Assembly (NCBI RefSeq): GCF_003473485.1
Contig: NC_053042.1
Span: forward strand, 55,763,762 to 55,827,761
Length of the DNA: 64,000 bases
Direction of reading: 5' to 3'
Origin: Medicago truncatula
Lineage: Eukaryota > Streptophyta > Magnoliopsida > Fabales > Fabaceae
In this document: positions 1-11,673 of the stretch, piece by piece
Numbering within the stretch: position 1 is the stretch's first letter
Layout of the letters: the number at the start of each line of letters is the position of its first letter
Notes under the pieces: generated by a model
What the model was told of the DNA's origin: nothing
The model's input: only the letters and a program-made list of their open reading frames with translations
Databases searched by the model: none
Program-made: the position numbers and the translations under genes

Positions 1-995
1 GGATGAATTGCATTAGTTTTTGTTACTTGTATGATGATGATGGCTTGAACTTAATTGTTTTTATCCAAACTGTAATAATGCCTAATATACATGCATAGTA
101 ATATTAGATTGTTGACCTTTTACATAAAATTAAAAGGATCATGCATAATAATATTATATCTTTCAAGTTCATGAATATTATGTTTACGAGAATTAATTTT
201 GTTATTCAAAAAGATCTAACGACACAAATTATTGATATATATTCTATAATATCCCAAAACAGACTAAAGTTACTTTGTGATTAATTATTTGATTTTTTTA
301 AAGCACATGATCTTTTACCAAAATTTACAATTTTTTAAGAAGAAAATTTCTACTTCGTTTTGTTCTAGAGACATTGTTTATTAGCGCAACATTGAGCATT
401 AGATGTGTATATTTTGACAAGCAAGCGTTAACAAAAGTTAAATATTTTGAATAGTACTGCTCTCCAAAGGGTGACCTTTATGTGTACGTCACTGAAACGA
501 GTTTTTGAGGTAAAAATACTAAATATATAAATAAACGGTTTCTAGAAATAGAAGTGTCAGACCAACTAGTAATATTGATTTGGTCTAAAAACTGCAACTT
601 GGTTTTTTCTCAGTCAAAACTAGAAGAGTAACCCTCCTCACCTGTTTCACTTCACACACACACACACACACACACACAAACCACTTGACCAGTTTTTATG
701 ATTAGGTAGGGTCTCCCAAATTGAATATCACCAGCTTTGGCTGATTGCCTTTGCAAATTAAAATCAGGACTTGTTTGTTAATTTAGCTTCTTCAAGCATT
801 TGGCTCATCCACGTTCCGAATTATATGTTAAGGAAAAGTCACGTATCTTGCGTGACAAATTTCTATCCAATATTTGAGGAATATTTTAATAAATATCATG
901 TAAGTAAAATATTATGTTCATCATTTTCTTTTAAAAATTTATGCCCTCTAAACTAAACAGGATAAACAACATATAGGATAACATTATTATTATAT
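1..995. other. Intergenic, no gene recognised
   Basis: AT-rich sequence with no open frame that resembles a known protein. The only marked structure is a CA microsatellite near its middle. It ends at the target duplication of the inverted-repeat element that follows. Confidence 0.6.
653..678. repeat. (CA)13 microsatellite
   Basis: Thirteen perfect CA units in a row, in intergenic sequence. It could be length-polymorphic. Confidence 0.95.
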
Positions 996-1371
996 GGGTA
1001 AATACCTCTTTTCGTCCTTGTAATATTAACGAATTCCGGTTTTAGTTTCTGTAAAAAAAAAGATTTAGACTATGTCCCTGTAATTTCAGATTCTTCCACT
1101 TTTGGTCCCTCATTTCACCACATCAGCAGAATCTGCATACATGACACGTAAAATGAGGGACCAAAAGTGGAGTAATATGAAATTACAAGGACCAAAAGTG
1201 GGAGGAATCTGAAATCATAGGGACGTAATTTATGCAGATTCTGACGTGATGAAAGGAGGGACCAAAAGTGGAAGAATCTGAAATTACAGGGACATAATCT
1301 AAATCTTTTTTTCTACAGGAACTAAAACCAAAATTCGCTAATATTACAGGGACGAAAAGAGGTATTTACCC
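996..1371. mobile_element. Non-autonomous MULE-like inverted-repeat element
   Basis: The left end GGGTAAATACCTCTTTTCGT is mirrored at the right end as ACGAAAAGAGGTATTTACCC. The arms stay complementary for much of the 376-bp element. A perfect 9-bp direct repeat, TTATTATAT, flanks it at 987-995 and 1372-1380, which is the Mutator-superfamily signature. The interior repeats a motif around GGGACCAAAAGTGG several times. There is no coding capacity, so it would need a transposase supplied in trans. Confidence 0.9.
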
Positions 1372-1380
1372 TTATTATAT

Positions 1381-3313
1381 ACAAAGCAAATATCCAATTT
1401 GATCTCTGAAGCTGTAGGGCTGTATCTTGTCTTTCATAATATTATTTCAAAATGATCCCTAGAATTACAATTGCATTATAACTTTGTTTTGGTCTGTTTC
1501 CTAAAAAAATAAATGGCTTGGTGACTTTCTGTTATCAATTGCATTATCAACACTGGTGCAGAGACTTTGTTATTAAAAAACTTTGTTTCAAATGCATCTC
1601 TGACTTAATATAATTCTACACAAATTAATGGTATTTAAAATGGCATCTATTTTCAACTGGTCTCTTCTAAGTAAATTAATCAGTTTTCCATCACCATGAT
1701 ATGAATATGAACATGTTCGTCATCCATGAGCAAATCTAAACCCACACGATATTTCCTAGCAAGCTCGCGATTCTTGTCTTGGTGAGTGACACAAGACATA
1801 TATTGTATAATAGTACGTACACCAAATAGTTTGAAACTTAAGCTGAATTTCCTACAAAATACAGTTGAAGTTATATATGTTTTTTATTCCTCATTTGCTT
1901 TGACATAACTATTAAGTATTATCTATATTTTTTGGTTAGAATAATATGGTACAGTTGATTTGCCATGATTTTTAACTAATTTATAACTATCTTAGGAAGT
2001 AAATCTGGACTCCTGGCAAGCAAACAGGGGAAATCTAATTTGATACAAAAGGAACATGTTCTGTCATTCCTAGCAGTTACTAAAGGTGTAGATAAGTTGT
2101 AGCAAGAGCTGATGTATCTTGCCATAGCACAACAATAATAATAATAACGACCAAACCAAAGAGATGTAAAATCATTAATCTTCCATTCTAAGGGGTAAGT
2201 AAGAACTAAGAACCATACCGTCTTAGAAGTGCATTTCAAGTGCCAAGAGCTATTCCAACTCCACAAAATTATGCTTGACATTTTTTTAGAAATCAATTTT
2301 GGAGACTAAAAACAATTCTACTAGAAGCTAATACTAATTGCAGGTTTTAATTCTATAATTGATTCTAATACACAGTTATAATTCAACTCACTTACATAAA
2401 TGTATTCAAACACAAATCTAATTTAGGATCAACTTTACAGAATTAAATCACTCAAAATCAATTCTCGTCAAAGCTGAATTAATTAAACATACACAGTCTC
2501 TAACAAGAAAAAAAGGTGATAAAAATCTCACCTTTTTAATTTATTTCTCAGTCGGGGAATGTCTGTGTCACCGTATACATGTGGCTGCCAAATGTGATGT
2601 AACAAGAAGAAAAGATAAAGTCTATGTTGATTTGGGTTGAACAAATGAGTTGAATTTCGAAAGCACTAATTACTAGTGGAGTATAACATCAACAAGAGAA
2701 GTGAAGTATGAAATAAGTCGGTGTGTTTGTAAGCGGTGAACCTGTGAATGAAGAGGGATGTAACTCATGTTTGGATAAATTACATAATTTGAAGCTTATA
2801 GCATAAGCTCTTACGAGTAAGCTATTACTATAACACAAGTTAAAATAAAATCAAATTGTTTTCATGTAACCTATAAGTTGTTTTCTTAGAAATAAGTTAA
2901 TATGTCTCTCTACAAAAGTGTCAGAAATGCTTACGTCAGTAGATAAGTTGGACAATCCAAACAGGCATGTAGTCTAGGTTGATGGCGATAACATTTTGGT
3001 AATTAGGGTCTGTGAATTATAATAACAGACCAAAAATAAAATAAGAAATAAGTTATGTTATGCAATTAGTTATACAAGTTTGGCAGAAGCACGTAAATCA
3101 GCCAAAATTGAAAAGAAATGTAAATCATAAGTAACTTAAATATTATTATTAATACAGAGAAGATTAAACAAAAATTACATGATATGCAGCTGAATATAAT
3201 AACCGGAAATAAGGGAATGAAAGTTGTGAATTTACATATTGGAATGAAATGAAAACATACAATACAAGGTTGGTTTGAGTGAGTTATGAAGATTGAGGAG
3301 TACTATGACTATC
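1381..3313. other. Intergenic, mostly unassigned
   Basis: No convincing gene. A reverse-strand open stretch near 1976-2296 has no family resemblance. One degenerate MITE is listed separately. The part next to 3314 should hold the 3' untranslated region and terminator of the microprotein gene. Confidence 0.5.
2774..2966. mobile_element. Degenerate Tourist-like MITE
   Basis: About 190 bp that starts TGTTTGGATAA and ends with its near-complement ATCCAAACA, with GCTTATA/TATAAG-rich arms between. The TGTTTGG terminus is typical of PIF/Harbinger-derived MITEs. The arms are diverged and no clean 3-bp target duplication can be chosen, so the ends are approximate. Confidence 0.5.
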
Positions 3314-3554
3314 TCATTGGTTGGTGGTTTGATCATTTTCAAGATCAGGGAACTTTTGTTTGAATGAATCTTGACGCTGTAACCACATCATGTGTCCCTT
3401 CAATTCAATGCAAATCAAAATATATCATTCTAACAGATTCATTCATTAAGTAAAAAGAGAAGAAAATAGGTCATGTAATAGTTGGTGTTGTTACCTGGAG
3501 AGCAGCAGCCCAAGTGATAAGGAAAGATGCAAACCAGAATTTCTTATCCTTCAT
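3314..3554 (-). CDS. Spliced plant microprotein, 47 aa, single N-terminal membrane segment
   Basis: Two coding exons on the minus strand, 3495-3554 and 3314-3397, are joined by a GT-AG intron in phase 0. The product opens MKDKKFWFASFLITW, a lysine-rich start followed by about 14 hydrophobic residues. The second exon starts GHMMWLQRQDSFKQKF, basic and amphipathic, and the tail is acidic. I recall very similar short proteins in other plants but no function, so none is assigned. The layout suggests a small single-pass membrane protein with a basic tail. An in-frame ATG six codons upstream (3570-3572, giving MELKKV before MKDKK) is an alternative start. The inner ATG is preferred because the recalled homologues begin there. 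The presumed 5' leader carries a GAA/CTT run at about 3617-3641. Confidence 0.75.
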
Positions 3555-5649
3555 CACTTTCTTCAATTCCATTTTCCAAGATTCTTATTATTCATTCACA
3601 CACACTTCACTCCAACAAGAAGAAGAAGAAGAAGAAGAAGAATGCACCGTCATTCGTCGCTGCGTCACGCGCTCCTGACCTGACATCACATCAAACCTCT
3701 TCTAATTGGGCTGCCCTTTTCTACAAACCCAATATTGCTCTTTCGCAATGAAAACCAATTGTATATTTCATACACCTCAAATTATAACACTACCTCCACT
3801 AATTATTTTAACTTCTTAAATTATCCTTAATTCTAATAGATAGAATATATTTTTCAATTTTTCTGTGTGTTCCGGCAAAGTTAAGTTTATCGGGACATGC
3901 CAATAAAAATTTATTCAATTTTGACTCACCTTGCAAGGTCATGTGTCCAACTCCCAATGTCATGTGTGATTTGTAAGTATCTTTGTTAGCGTTTGACGAC
4001 ATTTCCTCTCTATTTTACTTCAACATAATCATCTCTAATTTTCCTCATTATTCTCCCCCCATCCTCGTCAAACACCCCATTATAAACTTTTTGTGGTCGA
4101 ATCCACACATTTTAAATGTGAATAAATGAGAAATCAAAGGTTTAAACTCCGACCCTCTACGTATTATTATATTTGTAATTACTAACAAAGATATTCTTAC
4201 ATGTCTTAATTATTATAGTCTTTTTATTTTGGAATATAAGTTTGTAAAGCTCAAAATTCTGTTTTTTCAATTTTTTATTATTTTGAACCACTCATACAAT
4301 TCACTTGGCATTTAAAAAATAGCGATGGTGGATGAAAATTTCAAAAATCAAGTAGATGTATTTAAAAGAGACTACCGTAAAAAATAAAAATAAAAAGATA
4401 ACATGAACTTTTCGCTATGTTTGTGGGGTAGGGGAACCAAGTGTGGGGTATAGAAAATACCAATAAAATAGACCTATCAACTGTTTCACTTCAGCCCTTG
4501 ATTTTTAAATACTTTAGTCTTCTTTTCATTTGTTTTTATGTTCTTGTCTAGTGTTATCAAATATTTCTCAAAATATCTTTTTTCTTATATTCTCTAAAAA
4601 AAACTTTTGCTTATATATATATATATTAGACATAAAGAAATATTTATTAAAAAATATCAAATATTTGACATAAAGAATGAAAAATCATAATTATAAAAAA
4701 TCTAATGTAAATATTAATTAAAAAATATCAAATATTTCTAAATTCTATAATAAATAAAAGTGGGGACCACTATTTGTGTATGTATGATTTACAAAGAAAA
4801 AAGGCCTACAATGGAAAATTAACAAAAACTATGATAAAAGTTAAAATACATGTCCAATAAATAACTAAAGACAAGTTTAAAAGGTCTTTCTCTTTCTTTC
4901 AAAAAAAAAAAAGATTAAGAGTCTTCACTGGGTGGGAGCAACGGATGCTCAACACGGTAGTAACTTTTATAGATAATCATATGAACTTATTTTTGTTATA
5001 TAATTAGTTTCCACTTCGTCTATGCATATTGTCTATATTGACTTTGTTTCGCAAGACTTTTAGCTAGCTTATACTTTATTTGACTAATTTATAAATTTGT
5101 TTGACCAGAATAGAGATGTTTAGTAAGTTTATTTTTTGTTATATTTTTTTTTTCATATCCTATTTTTTTTAGTAGCAGCATTATAAGTTTATTCTTTTTA
5201 ATTAAGCATGACCCTAAATTTATCTCCTCAAACTAGTGTTCAAAGTCACCAACAGATAAAGAGTAATCGAATTCATAACTAACAAACAAATAAATTATAA
5301 ACTAGAAGTTAAATTTGTGTTCTGCTCCTTGAGTTGAGCTAACATTGAGTCAGACCAGATGCAGCAATAGCATTCCACATAGATAGCTCAAAAAGGAGGA
5401 TTGAATTCAAAGTTTGAAACTAACATAAACACTGACTTACTAACATTTTCCTATAAAGAAAAATGCATCAATAGCAATAATAGCACAAACTAATCTCTTT
5501 TCTACCAGCATTGGCTACATGCATTGAACTCAACAAAAATATTTTTATGTATTTCTATCAAAGTTAGTTGTGACCAACATGAAGATGGGAGTAAAAATCC
5601 ATGTTAACATTACTCCAATTAAATTGTAACAATCAAAAGGAATGATCTT
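3555..5649. other. Intergenic
   Basis: Holds the leader of the microprotein gene next to 3555 and the 3' flank of the ALP1-like gene next to 5649. Between them lies AT-rich sequence with short TA runs (about 4613-4626). I see no protein-coding pattern. A weak reverse-strand open frame at 3808-4002 resembles nothing I know. Confidence 0.5.
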
Positions 5650-8104
5650 TCAGGCCGACAGTTTGCCTGACAAGTAGAGAGAAAGCTTCTCTCTCATTGC
5701 GTAGGCAGTATCGTCAACAAATTCGCAGGTTTGATCTTGATAGTCTGAATCGTGCTTGAGGCACAAGGGCATATCATCCAGCACTTCATCCTCCAGATGG
5801 ATAACTATATTATGTAGTATGCAGCAAACAAGAATAATTCTTGGTAATTTGTGCTTGTTAGGCTTCTGCATCACTCCTCCGATTATCTTCCACATCTCCT
5901 TCAGCCTTGACAATGCTCTCTTCGCTACCATTTGGGTCGCAGCAACCCTTTTGTTAAAATCAACCTGAACGTTAGAGAGGCCTTCGCCTTCATAAGGAGT
6001 AAGAAGCCATGGCAAAAGGGGGAACCCTGTATCGCCAACTATATATTCCCTCAACATTGTTTCGTCCGGAAGTATTTTCTTACCTCCGTTTAACTTCTTC
6101 CCTTCTTCAGTAAGATTGAAAAAAGCCGAGCTTCGAAGAACATGGTCATCACTCACACTTCCAGGCCATCCAGTAACTATGTCACGGAATCTCAAATCCG
6201 AATCCACAATGGCTTGCAAAACCATGCTGCATTTCTTCTCGGAATCAAGCCATACACTACTCTCAGGGTCTACAGTGGGAGAAGTCATCAATATGTGTGT
6301 GCTGTCAACTGCACCACAACAGTTAGTAAGGCCCCGAATTTTCTCAAACTTGGACTTTATCTCTTCCATTTCCATTTCAGTTGAAGGCCAGCTAAGATGG
6401 CAGAGTCCTCTCCCTTCCATTGCTTCCACAAACCGCCATGTTATATGGGAAACAGTTGACAGGTTCACCCGAAATGAGTTGCCGATGGTTGTCAACGAGT
6501 CACCAGAGCTAAGCCTTCTAAGAGCAATGGCCACTTGGTCGTTCGAAGATAAACGTTTGCCATTTAAATCAGCACAACCAGAGGATTTGGCCAGCATATC
6601 TTTTTCCACAAGAGAACATATATAGTTGAATGTCTTTCTTGAGATCTTGAAAACTGATTCGAATTTCTCGATATCTTTAGATCTAGCTAAAGGTCCTAAA
6701 ATTAGCAACATTAAAGCACGAGCAAGTCAGACCGACAGTAAGATTTTACAATAAAAAACATATTGAATAAGTATATTACATCGCATCGCATGTTATGCAA
6801 TGATAGACATTGGTGGGTTTAGTACCACTTGTACTTCGCCTAATCACTAAAATGTTTGTTTGATGTTAAAAAAAATGACAGACATGATCTTCTCTATACT
6901 ATGCTGCAGATATAATCAAATTACAAATGAATTTCAAATTCTTTGTATGAAAGCATTTGAAACTCAGTTTCTTTGAATGACATGTTAGTAAAATCATTTC
7001 AGTTAATTCTGCAAACACTTAAAGATACAAAAACATAAACATCACTGAAAATGAACACCTAGCAGCTCGTTTATGAAGGAATTTTGATTGAGAAATCAGC
7101 ATAGTAATGAAATGGTTGAAGGTGTTTAACTGATATATTTATAAAAGGGTTCATACCTATGAATTCCTGATTTTATTCTTCTTTCAAAACATGTTCAGTT
7201 GTAAACCAGAGTATAAAGTTTTCAACTCATAAGAATGCATTTTAATATTAACTTTATTTGAGTATATCATTCTAACATTTACTCCCATTTATCATTTTAG
7301 ATAGAAAGATATTGACTTCAACAAAATATCCCAAACACAGTCGCACATTTAATTTAAGAAAATGCTAGATATCAAAAATGATTTTATCAAGAAAGATTCA
7401 AGAATGACATGACAGAATATTCACCCTTAGTAGTTGTCACTTGTCAGCGAAAAACTAAAAACTCCCGATCATGCGATGAAATATCATTACAGATGAGATT
7501 CAAACAACGAGGATGAAAGCTAAAACTCGTTGCTACATAACATCTATGCATAACAAGGGAAAGAAATTCCACAATTCATATAAAAACAAAGCACAAGATA
7601 CCCAAAATGTTATGTAAAAGCACATTGAGTAATTGCCTATACGAAACACAGACTTGAAAACCGCACACGACACTTACAATGTAAAAATTTGGAAAAATGA
7701 ATTAAATAAAAGAGATACACGTGAACAAACAAAATATAAGTAGTTGAACAAAATTAGAATCAAAATCTACAAAATTTCTTAACAAAAAATAAATAACCTA
7801 TGCAATATAAACACATTTAGGTCAAATAATGAGATTACATTCATAATGGAGTAACAAAGCAAGATTTATAAAAAAAAATAAAAATAATAATAATAACAAC
7901 AAACAGTACCAAAAAAATAAAAATGAAAACTTTGTATAAAGAAAAAAAAGGTATACCAGTGATTCTTTTGGAGAAGTGATACCACCAATCAGAATCAGAA
8001 GGGTGATGAGGCTGAGAGTAGAATGGAAATGGGGTGGTTGCAATGGCATCTTTGTTATCGTTGTCACTTTTCTTTCTCTTCTTCACTCCTCTGATGGAAC
8101 CCAT
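5650..8104 (-). CDS. ALP1/HARBI1-like domesticated Harbinger nuclease protein
   Basis: Two exons, 7957-8104 and 5650-6695, with a 1,261-bp GT-AG intron, give 397 aa, close to the roughly 400 aa of plant ALP1-like proteins. The N-terminus (MGSIRGVKKRKK) is a basic, nuclear-signal-like stretch, and DSDWWYHFSKRITG follows. Residues about 117-138 look like a helix-turn-helix. The DDE-4 nuclease fold follows: first Asp at 180 (GAVDSTHI) and second Asp at 271 (VGDTGFPLLPW). The third acidic residue, normally Glu in an ENAFG-type motif, is Lys at 308 (VAKRALSRLK). Transposition activity is therefore probably lost. Arabidopsis ALP1 is a PRC2-associated protein that antagonises Polycomb silencing; this gene more closely recalls its relative At3g55350. 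An intron, an intact frame and no terminal repeats mark it as a host gene, not a transposon. Confidence 0.9.
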
Positions 8105-10039
8105 TAACAACAAAAATAAGAAACAGGGAAGATAACCTATAAATCAAAAGTTTAGGGAAGTAATTAAAAGTGATATGATATCATGTGTGTGTGTGTGGAA
8201 ATTCATAGCGTGAATAAATAATAATATGAATGAAAAAGTTTAGGGAATTAATAATAAAAAGCATGTATATGGAATATGGATGAGTGAAATATGTGTGTGT
8301 TGTGTTGGTGAAGAAAAGAGAAGAGAATGATGAATTGAAAGAATAACAATATTACTGACTGACTAAGGCAATGTTCATTCAACCGCACCACTTTCTGTCG
8401 TACCTGTAGGACAACGGAAATATGACTCTAAATAAAATAAAATAAAAAACAAGGTATTTTGATCCCTAAATATTTTTATTAGGAGCCACAGCCCACAATA
8501 GGATTTCGTCTCTAATGCTAAAGCAATCTCTCTCAACTCAACGCTCACATTAACTATTTTTTATGTAAGAACGGATATGAATGTTTATGAAGACTAATAT
8601 ATAACAATAATTAAGCATATTAAAAAACTAATATCACAATATTAATAAAATATTTTAACGTAATTATTTTAACCAACTAAATACACAATGACACATTACT
8701 TTGAAATGAAAACTAAAATGACTATTAGCCAAAAATCAATTGCAATCAACTAGTATATTTTGTACTCACATTTGCTATAATATTATTTTTTTATTGATGT
8801 TGATCCAATCAAATCTCGTATGTTGTCAAATATCGAAACCTCTTGCCAATTGGAAAGAAAAAAAAAAGTATGTAGTACAGAAATTTTAGAAATGTCAGGA
8901 ATGGAATACAATTAATAATATGCATGACTTTTTTTGTAAGAATAATAATAATATCTATGATTTTTAAGGTATGAATAATTAAAATCAAATATTTTTAATG
9001 CTTTAGTAATTATGTTTGATAAATCTTGACCAAAAAAAAATTATGTTATAATATTATTTTTAATACTTAGTTATAATATTATTTTACTTTATTTTATTTT
9101 TACTTTGGGGGCTGCCGTAGCCTACTTTGAGAGTCGGTGTTGCCTTGGAGGCTGGACCACACATTGTGCCCAATTAATTCAAATTATTCCGCCCGATTTA
9201 AAATGAGTGTTAGTTTAGTCAACTGCACATATATTAAGAAATGAAATAAAGTAGTCAAATGTAATAGAAATTTTACCAAATTATCTTAATCAACTATTGA
9301 TTTGTTTTTCATTAAACAAAAAAAAATCTTTGAAAGTAGTGTAATATAATATTAATTGAAGGGTACAATTGAAAAGAAAAATTATTACTGCATTGAAAAT
9401 TGAAAATAATATTTATTATGAAACATTTTTTTTTTGCTAAAAGACACTCATTTTAAAAGGAAGTGAGTATTTATTTATGAAAATTGTTAATCAGACACGT
9501 GCATAGTGCACAATGTGACGAAAATACCTCTTTTTTAAAAATTAAAGTCCTTAACTTGATAATTATTAAAAAAAAAAATGTGTAATTTAAAGTTTATTCC
9601 TCTTTTTGAAGTTTACATTACACGAAAATGTATACTTTAAATTGGAAGTTTACTTTCTTTTGTAAGCTTCATGTAAATGATATGTTTTTTTAAAAGAGTC
9701 TTGTTAACTAGTGCTTTAAGGGCACCGATTAACATTTCCCTTTTTAAAAAAGGAAAACAAAGTTTAATTAATATGATCCGTTAATGTATCATTATTTTAC
9801 ACATGTATAAAATGACGTGTTGTCAAATCAATTAATGGATATGACAACTCTTGTATTTTCATATTCATTAATTGACATGACAGCATATATTAAATATATG
9901 TGTAAAATAATTGTATATTAACATGTTTGGCGACATAGAAATATGATGTGCTTAAGCAATGATAATTGACCCTTAAATTGATTGTTCTTCAACATTCAAA
10001 ATATGGTGGAAACTTTCAAAGTTTGCTTCTCTAATAATT
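8105..10039. other. Promoter side of ALP1-like gene and intergenic DNA
   Basis: The first 300 bases should hold the leader and promoter of the ALP1-like gene, with a short TG run near 8180. The rest is AT-rich with no gene. A short stretch at about 9690-9740 (CTTGTTAACTAGTGC then GGGCACCGATTAACA) resembles the arms of the MITE at 55296-55466 and is probably a relic of that family. Confidence 0.45.
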
Positions 10040-10345
10040 TTCAAGGTGATTCATCTGATAGATTCATCAGGTGGAACAATAATAACCTCTATAGCGCCAC
10101 CCTTAATGTTGATGGTAGTTGCGAGTTGCTTAGGCTCTCCGGTTAGAGCTAGGTATGGTGGAGTTTTACGTGATGATGCAGTCAGGATTTTCGGCTACTT
10201 TCAAGGTTCATCTGACATTTTGCATGCTGAACTATATGCATTTACCAGGGACTTCTTCTTGCCAAAGACATGAATATTATTGATCTTATTTGTTACTCTG
10301 ATTCTCTACATTTCATCAACCTCATTCTAGGTCCTCCATGAAGTT
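10040..10345 (+). pseudogene. RNase H-like (RVT_3) relic of a non-LTR retroelement
   Basis: The translation shows VDGSCLGSP-like, RARYGGVLRD, SSDILHAELYAF and, after a frame change near 10260, a CYSDSLHFINL-like block. These match the DGS, HAE and SDS acidic motifs of the plant RVT_3 RNase H domain found at the end of L1-type LINEs and in related host genes. The start of the domain is disturbed and there is no reverse transcriptase upstream, so this is a short 5'-truncated fragment. Its bounds are approximate. Confidence 0.65.
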
Positions 10346-10383
10346 CCATGTCTATGCGGTTTTGATTCAAGATATATGGGAGT

Positions 10384-10479
10384 TAATATGCAGGGGTCAG
10401 AGTTCGAACCCCGGACACCCACTTCTCCACATTAAAATGGGTGAGCTTTAATCACTTAGGCTACTTGATAAAAAAAAAT
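10384..10479 (+). mobile_element. SINE fragment with tRNA-like B box
   Basis: Contains AGAGTTCGAACCCCGGACA, a good Pol III B box, followed by a tail ending in an A run at 10471-10478. The A-box half is missing or diverged, so it is a 5'-truncated or decayed tRNA-derived SINE. It resembles the SINE near 42.2-42.4 kb. Confidence 0.6.
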
Positions 10480-10539
10480 GTTGCAAATTTATTATTCCTC
10501 AATACAAGATCAAGTAAATACGAGATTATAGTATATTAT

Positions 10540-11345
10540 AGGTCAAATATATCTAAAGGTCCTTTAAGTTTTTCGTTTTTTCCCAAAGCGATCATTTAAA
10601 TTTCAAAAGTCTCAAACAAGTCCTTTTAGTTTTTGAATCGTTTCAAACAAGTCATGTTGTAGATGGCATAATTTGTAATTGCTTCCTTGAACTCATCGTT
10701 GGTACCAAATCTGACTCCTAACACCCACTTAAAATTATTCATCTTTTTAGGGATGACAAATGGTGGATAATGCTCTTTGTTGCTATCATCTGAATCATCA
10801 TCATCATCATCCTCTAAAATGACTTGTTTGAAACGATTCAAAAACTAAAAGGACTTGTTTGGAACTTTTGAATCTTAAAGGACTTGTTTGAGACTTTTGA
10901 AACTTAAAGAACCACTTTGAAAAAAACGAAAAACTTAAAAGACCTTTAAGGCTTTGTTTGGAAGTTTGGAGGGGAAGGAAAAGAAAGGCTTTGAGGGGTG
11001 CAAAATATGAGGAAAAATAGAGAAATCTTTCAAAAAATTTAAAAGAGTAGTTTTTTAGAGAATGATAAATTAATGCATATGATTACTTTATTTTTAATTT
11101 TAAAAATATTATATCAACATAAATTAAATTTGAAGAATTCTTATTAACCCCCCAAAACCCTCCTCCAATACAATTTTTTAGTTCCTCCAAATGAGGAGAG
11201 TTTTGTATTATGAAGAAAAGTTAACCCCCCCCCAAAGCCCTCCTCTCCCATTTTCCTCTATTTCTTCCATTTACTTATTTCTTTTTTCTCAAGCCTTCCC
11301 CTCCATTCCCCTCCAAACTCGGAAACAAAGCGATGCATTTGACCT
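10540..11345. mobile_element. Inverted-repeat element interrupted by a Tourist MITE
   Basis: The left arm begins AGGTCAAATATATCTAAAGG. The right arm ends with its complement around TTTGACCT, but is split by a Tourist-like element at 10950-11331. Arms of about 150 bp (10552-10670 against 10820-10949) carry the repeated motif ACAAGTCCTTTTAG. The short direct repeat ATATTAT abuts both ends. The spacer encodes an Asp-rich stretch (DDDDD) with no recognised domain. The superfamily is uncertain; the insert is younger than this element. Confidence 0.65.
10950..11331. mobile_element. Tourist-like MITE (PIF/Harbinger type), nested
   Basis: Terminal repeats GGCTTTGTTTGGAAGTTTGG and, inverted, CCAAACTCGGAAACAAAGC, followed inward by GGGGAAGG and CCTTCCCC tracts. 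It is the same family as 16233-16640. It sits within the right arm of an older inverted-repeat element and splits a motif that is continuous in the left arm. It is non-coding. Confidence 0.8.
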
Positions 11346-11524
11346 ATATTATATTCTACCATTATAATCCACATAAAGATAAATTAGACGTGTAACATGA
11401 CTTGAATGATTACATTGATCACAAGTGTTGCTCATTGTTTTTTTGTATAAACCCGTCTAATTGAATAACCTTACGGATGAGGGTAAGACCTCTCTCATCT
11501 AACATTAACGATTCAACTCATAAC

Positions 11525-11585
11525 ATTCCAACAATAACAATAATCAAACATTATCCCACTAATAGAGTCGGCTACATGAATTGAT
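11525..11585 (-). mobile_element. 3' tail fragment of an RTE-type LINE
   Basis: The stretch AACAATAACAATAATCAAAC followed by ATTATCCCACTAATAGAGTCGG matches the 3' end of the RTE-type LINE fragment at 16025 (AACAACAATCAAGC, then CCACCAAGTGGGGTCGGC). Only about 60 bp remains. Confidence 0.5.
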
Positions 11586-11673
11586 GCAGACAAAGCAACA
11601 AATAATTCTCAAATTATGTTCCATCACTAACTTAACTAAAAACTGCACAGTAAAACAAATTTCAGCGACTCAC

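Noticed and set aside
1976-2296. Reverse-strand open frame of about 100 codons
   Set aside because: Composition is Cys/Trp/Tyr-rich in a way typical of random AT-rich DNA. There is no recognisable domain, no splice context and no neighbour support.
6116-6625. Long plus-strand frame opposite the ALP1-like gene
   Set aside because: Antisense shadow of a conserved minus-strand exon.
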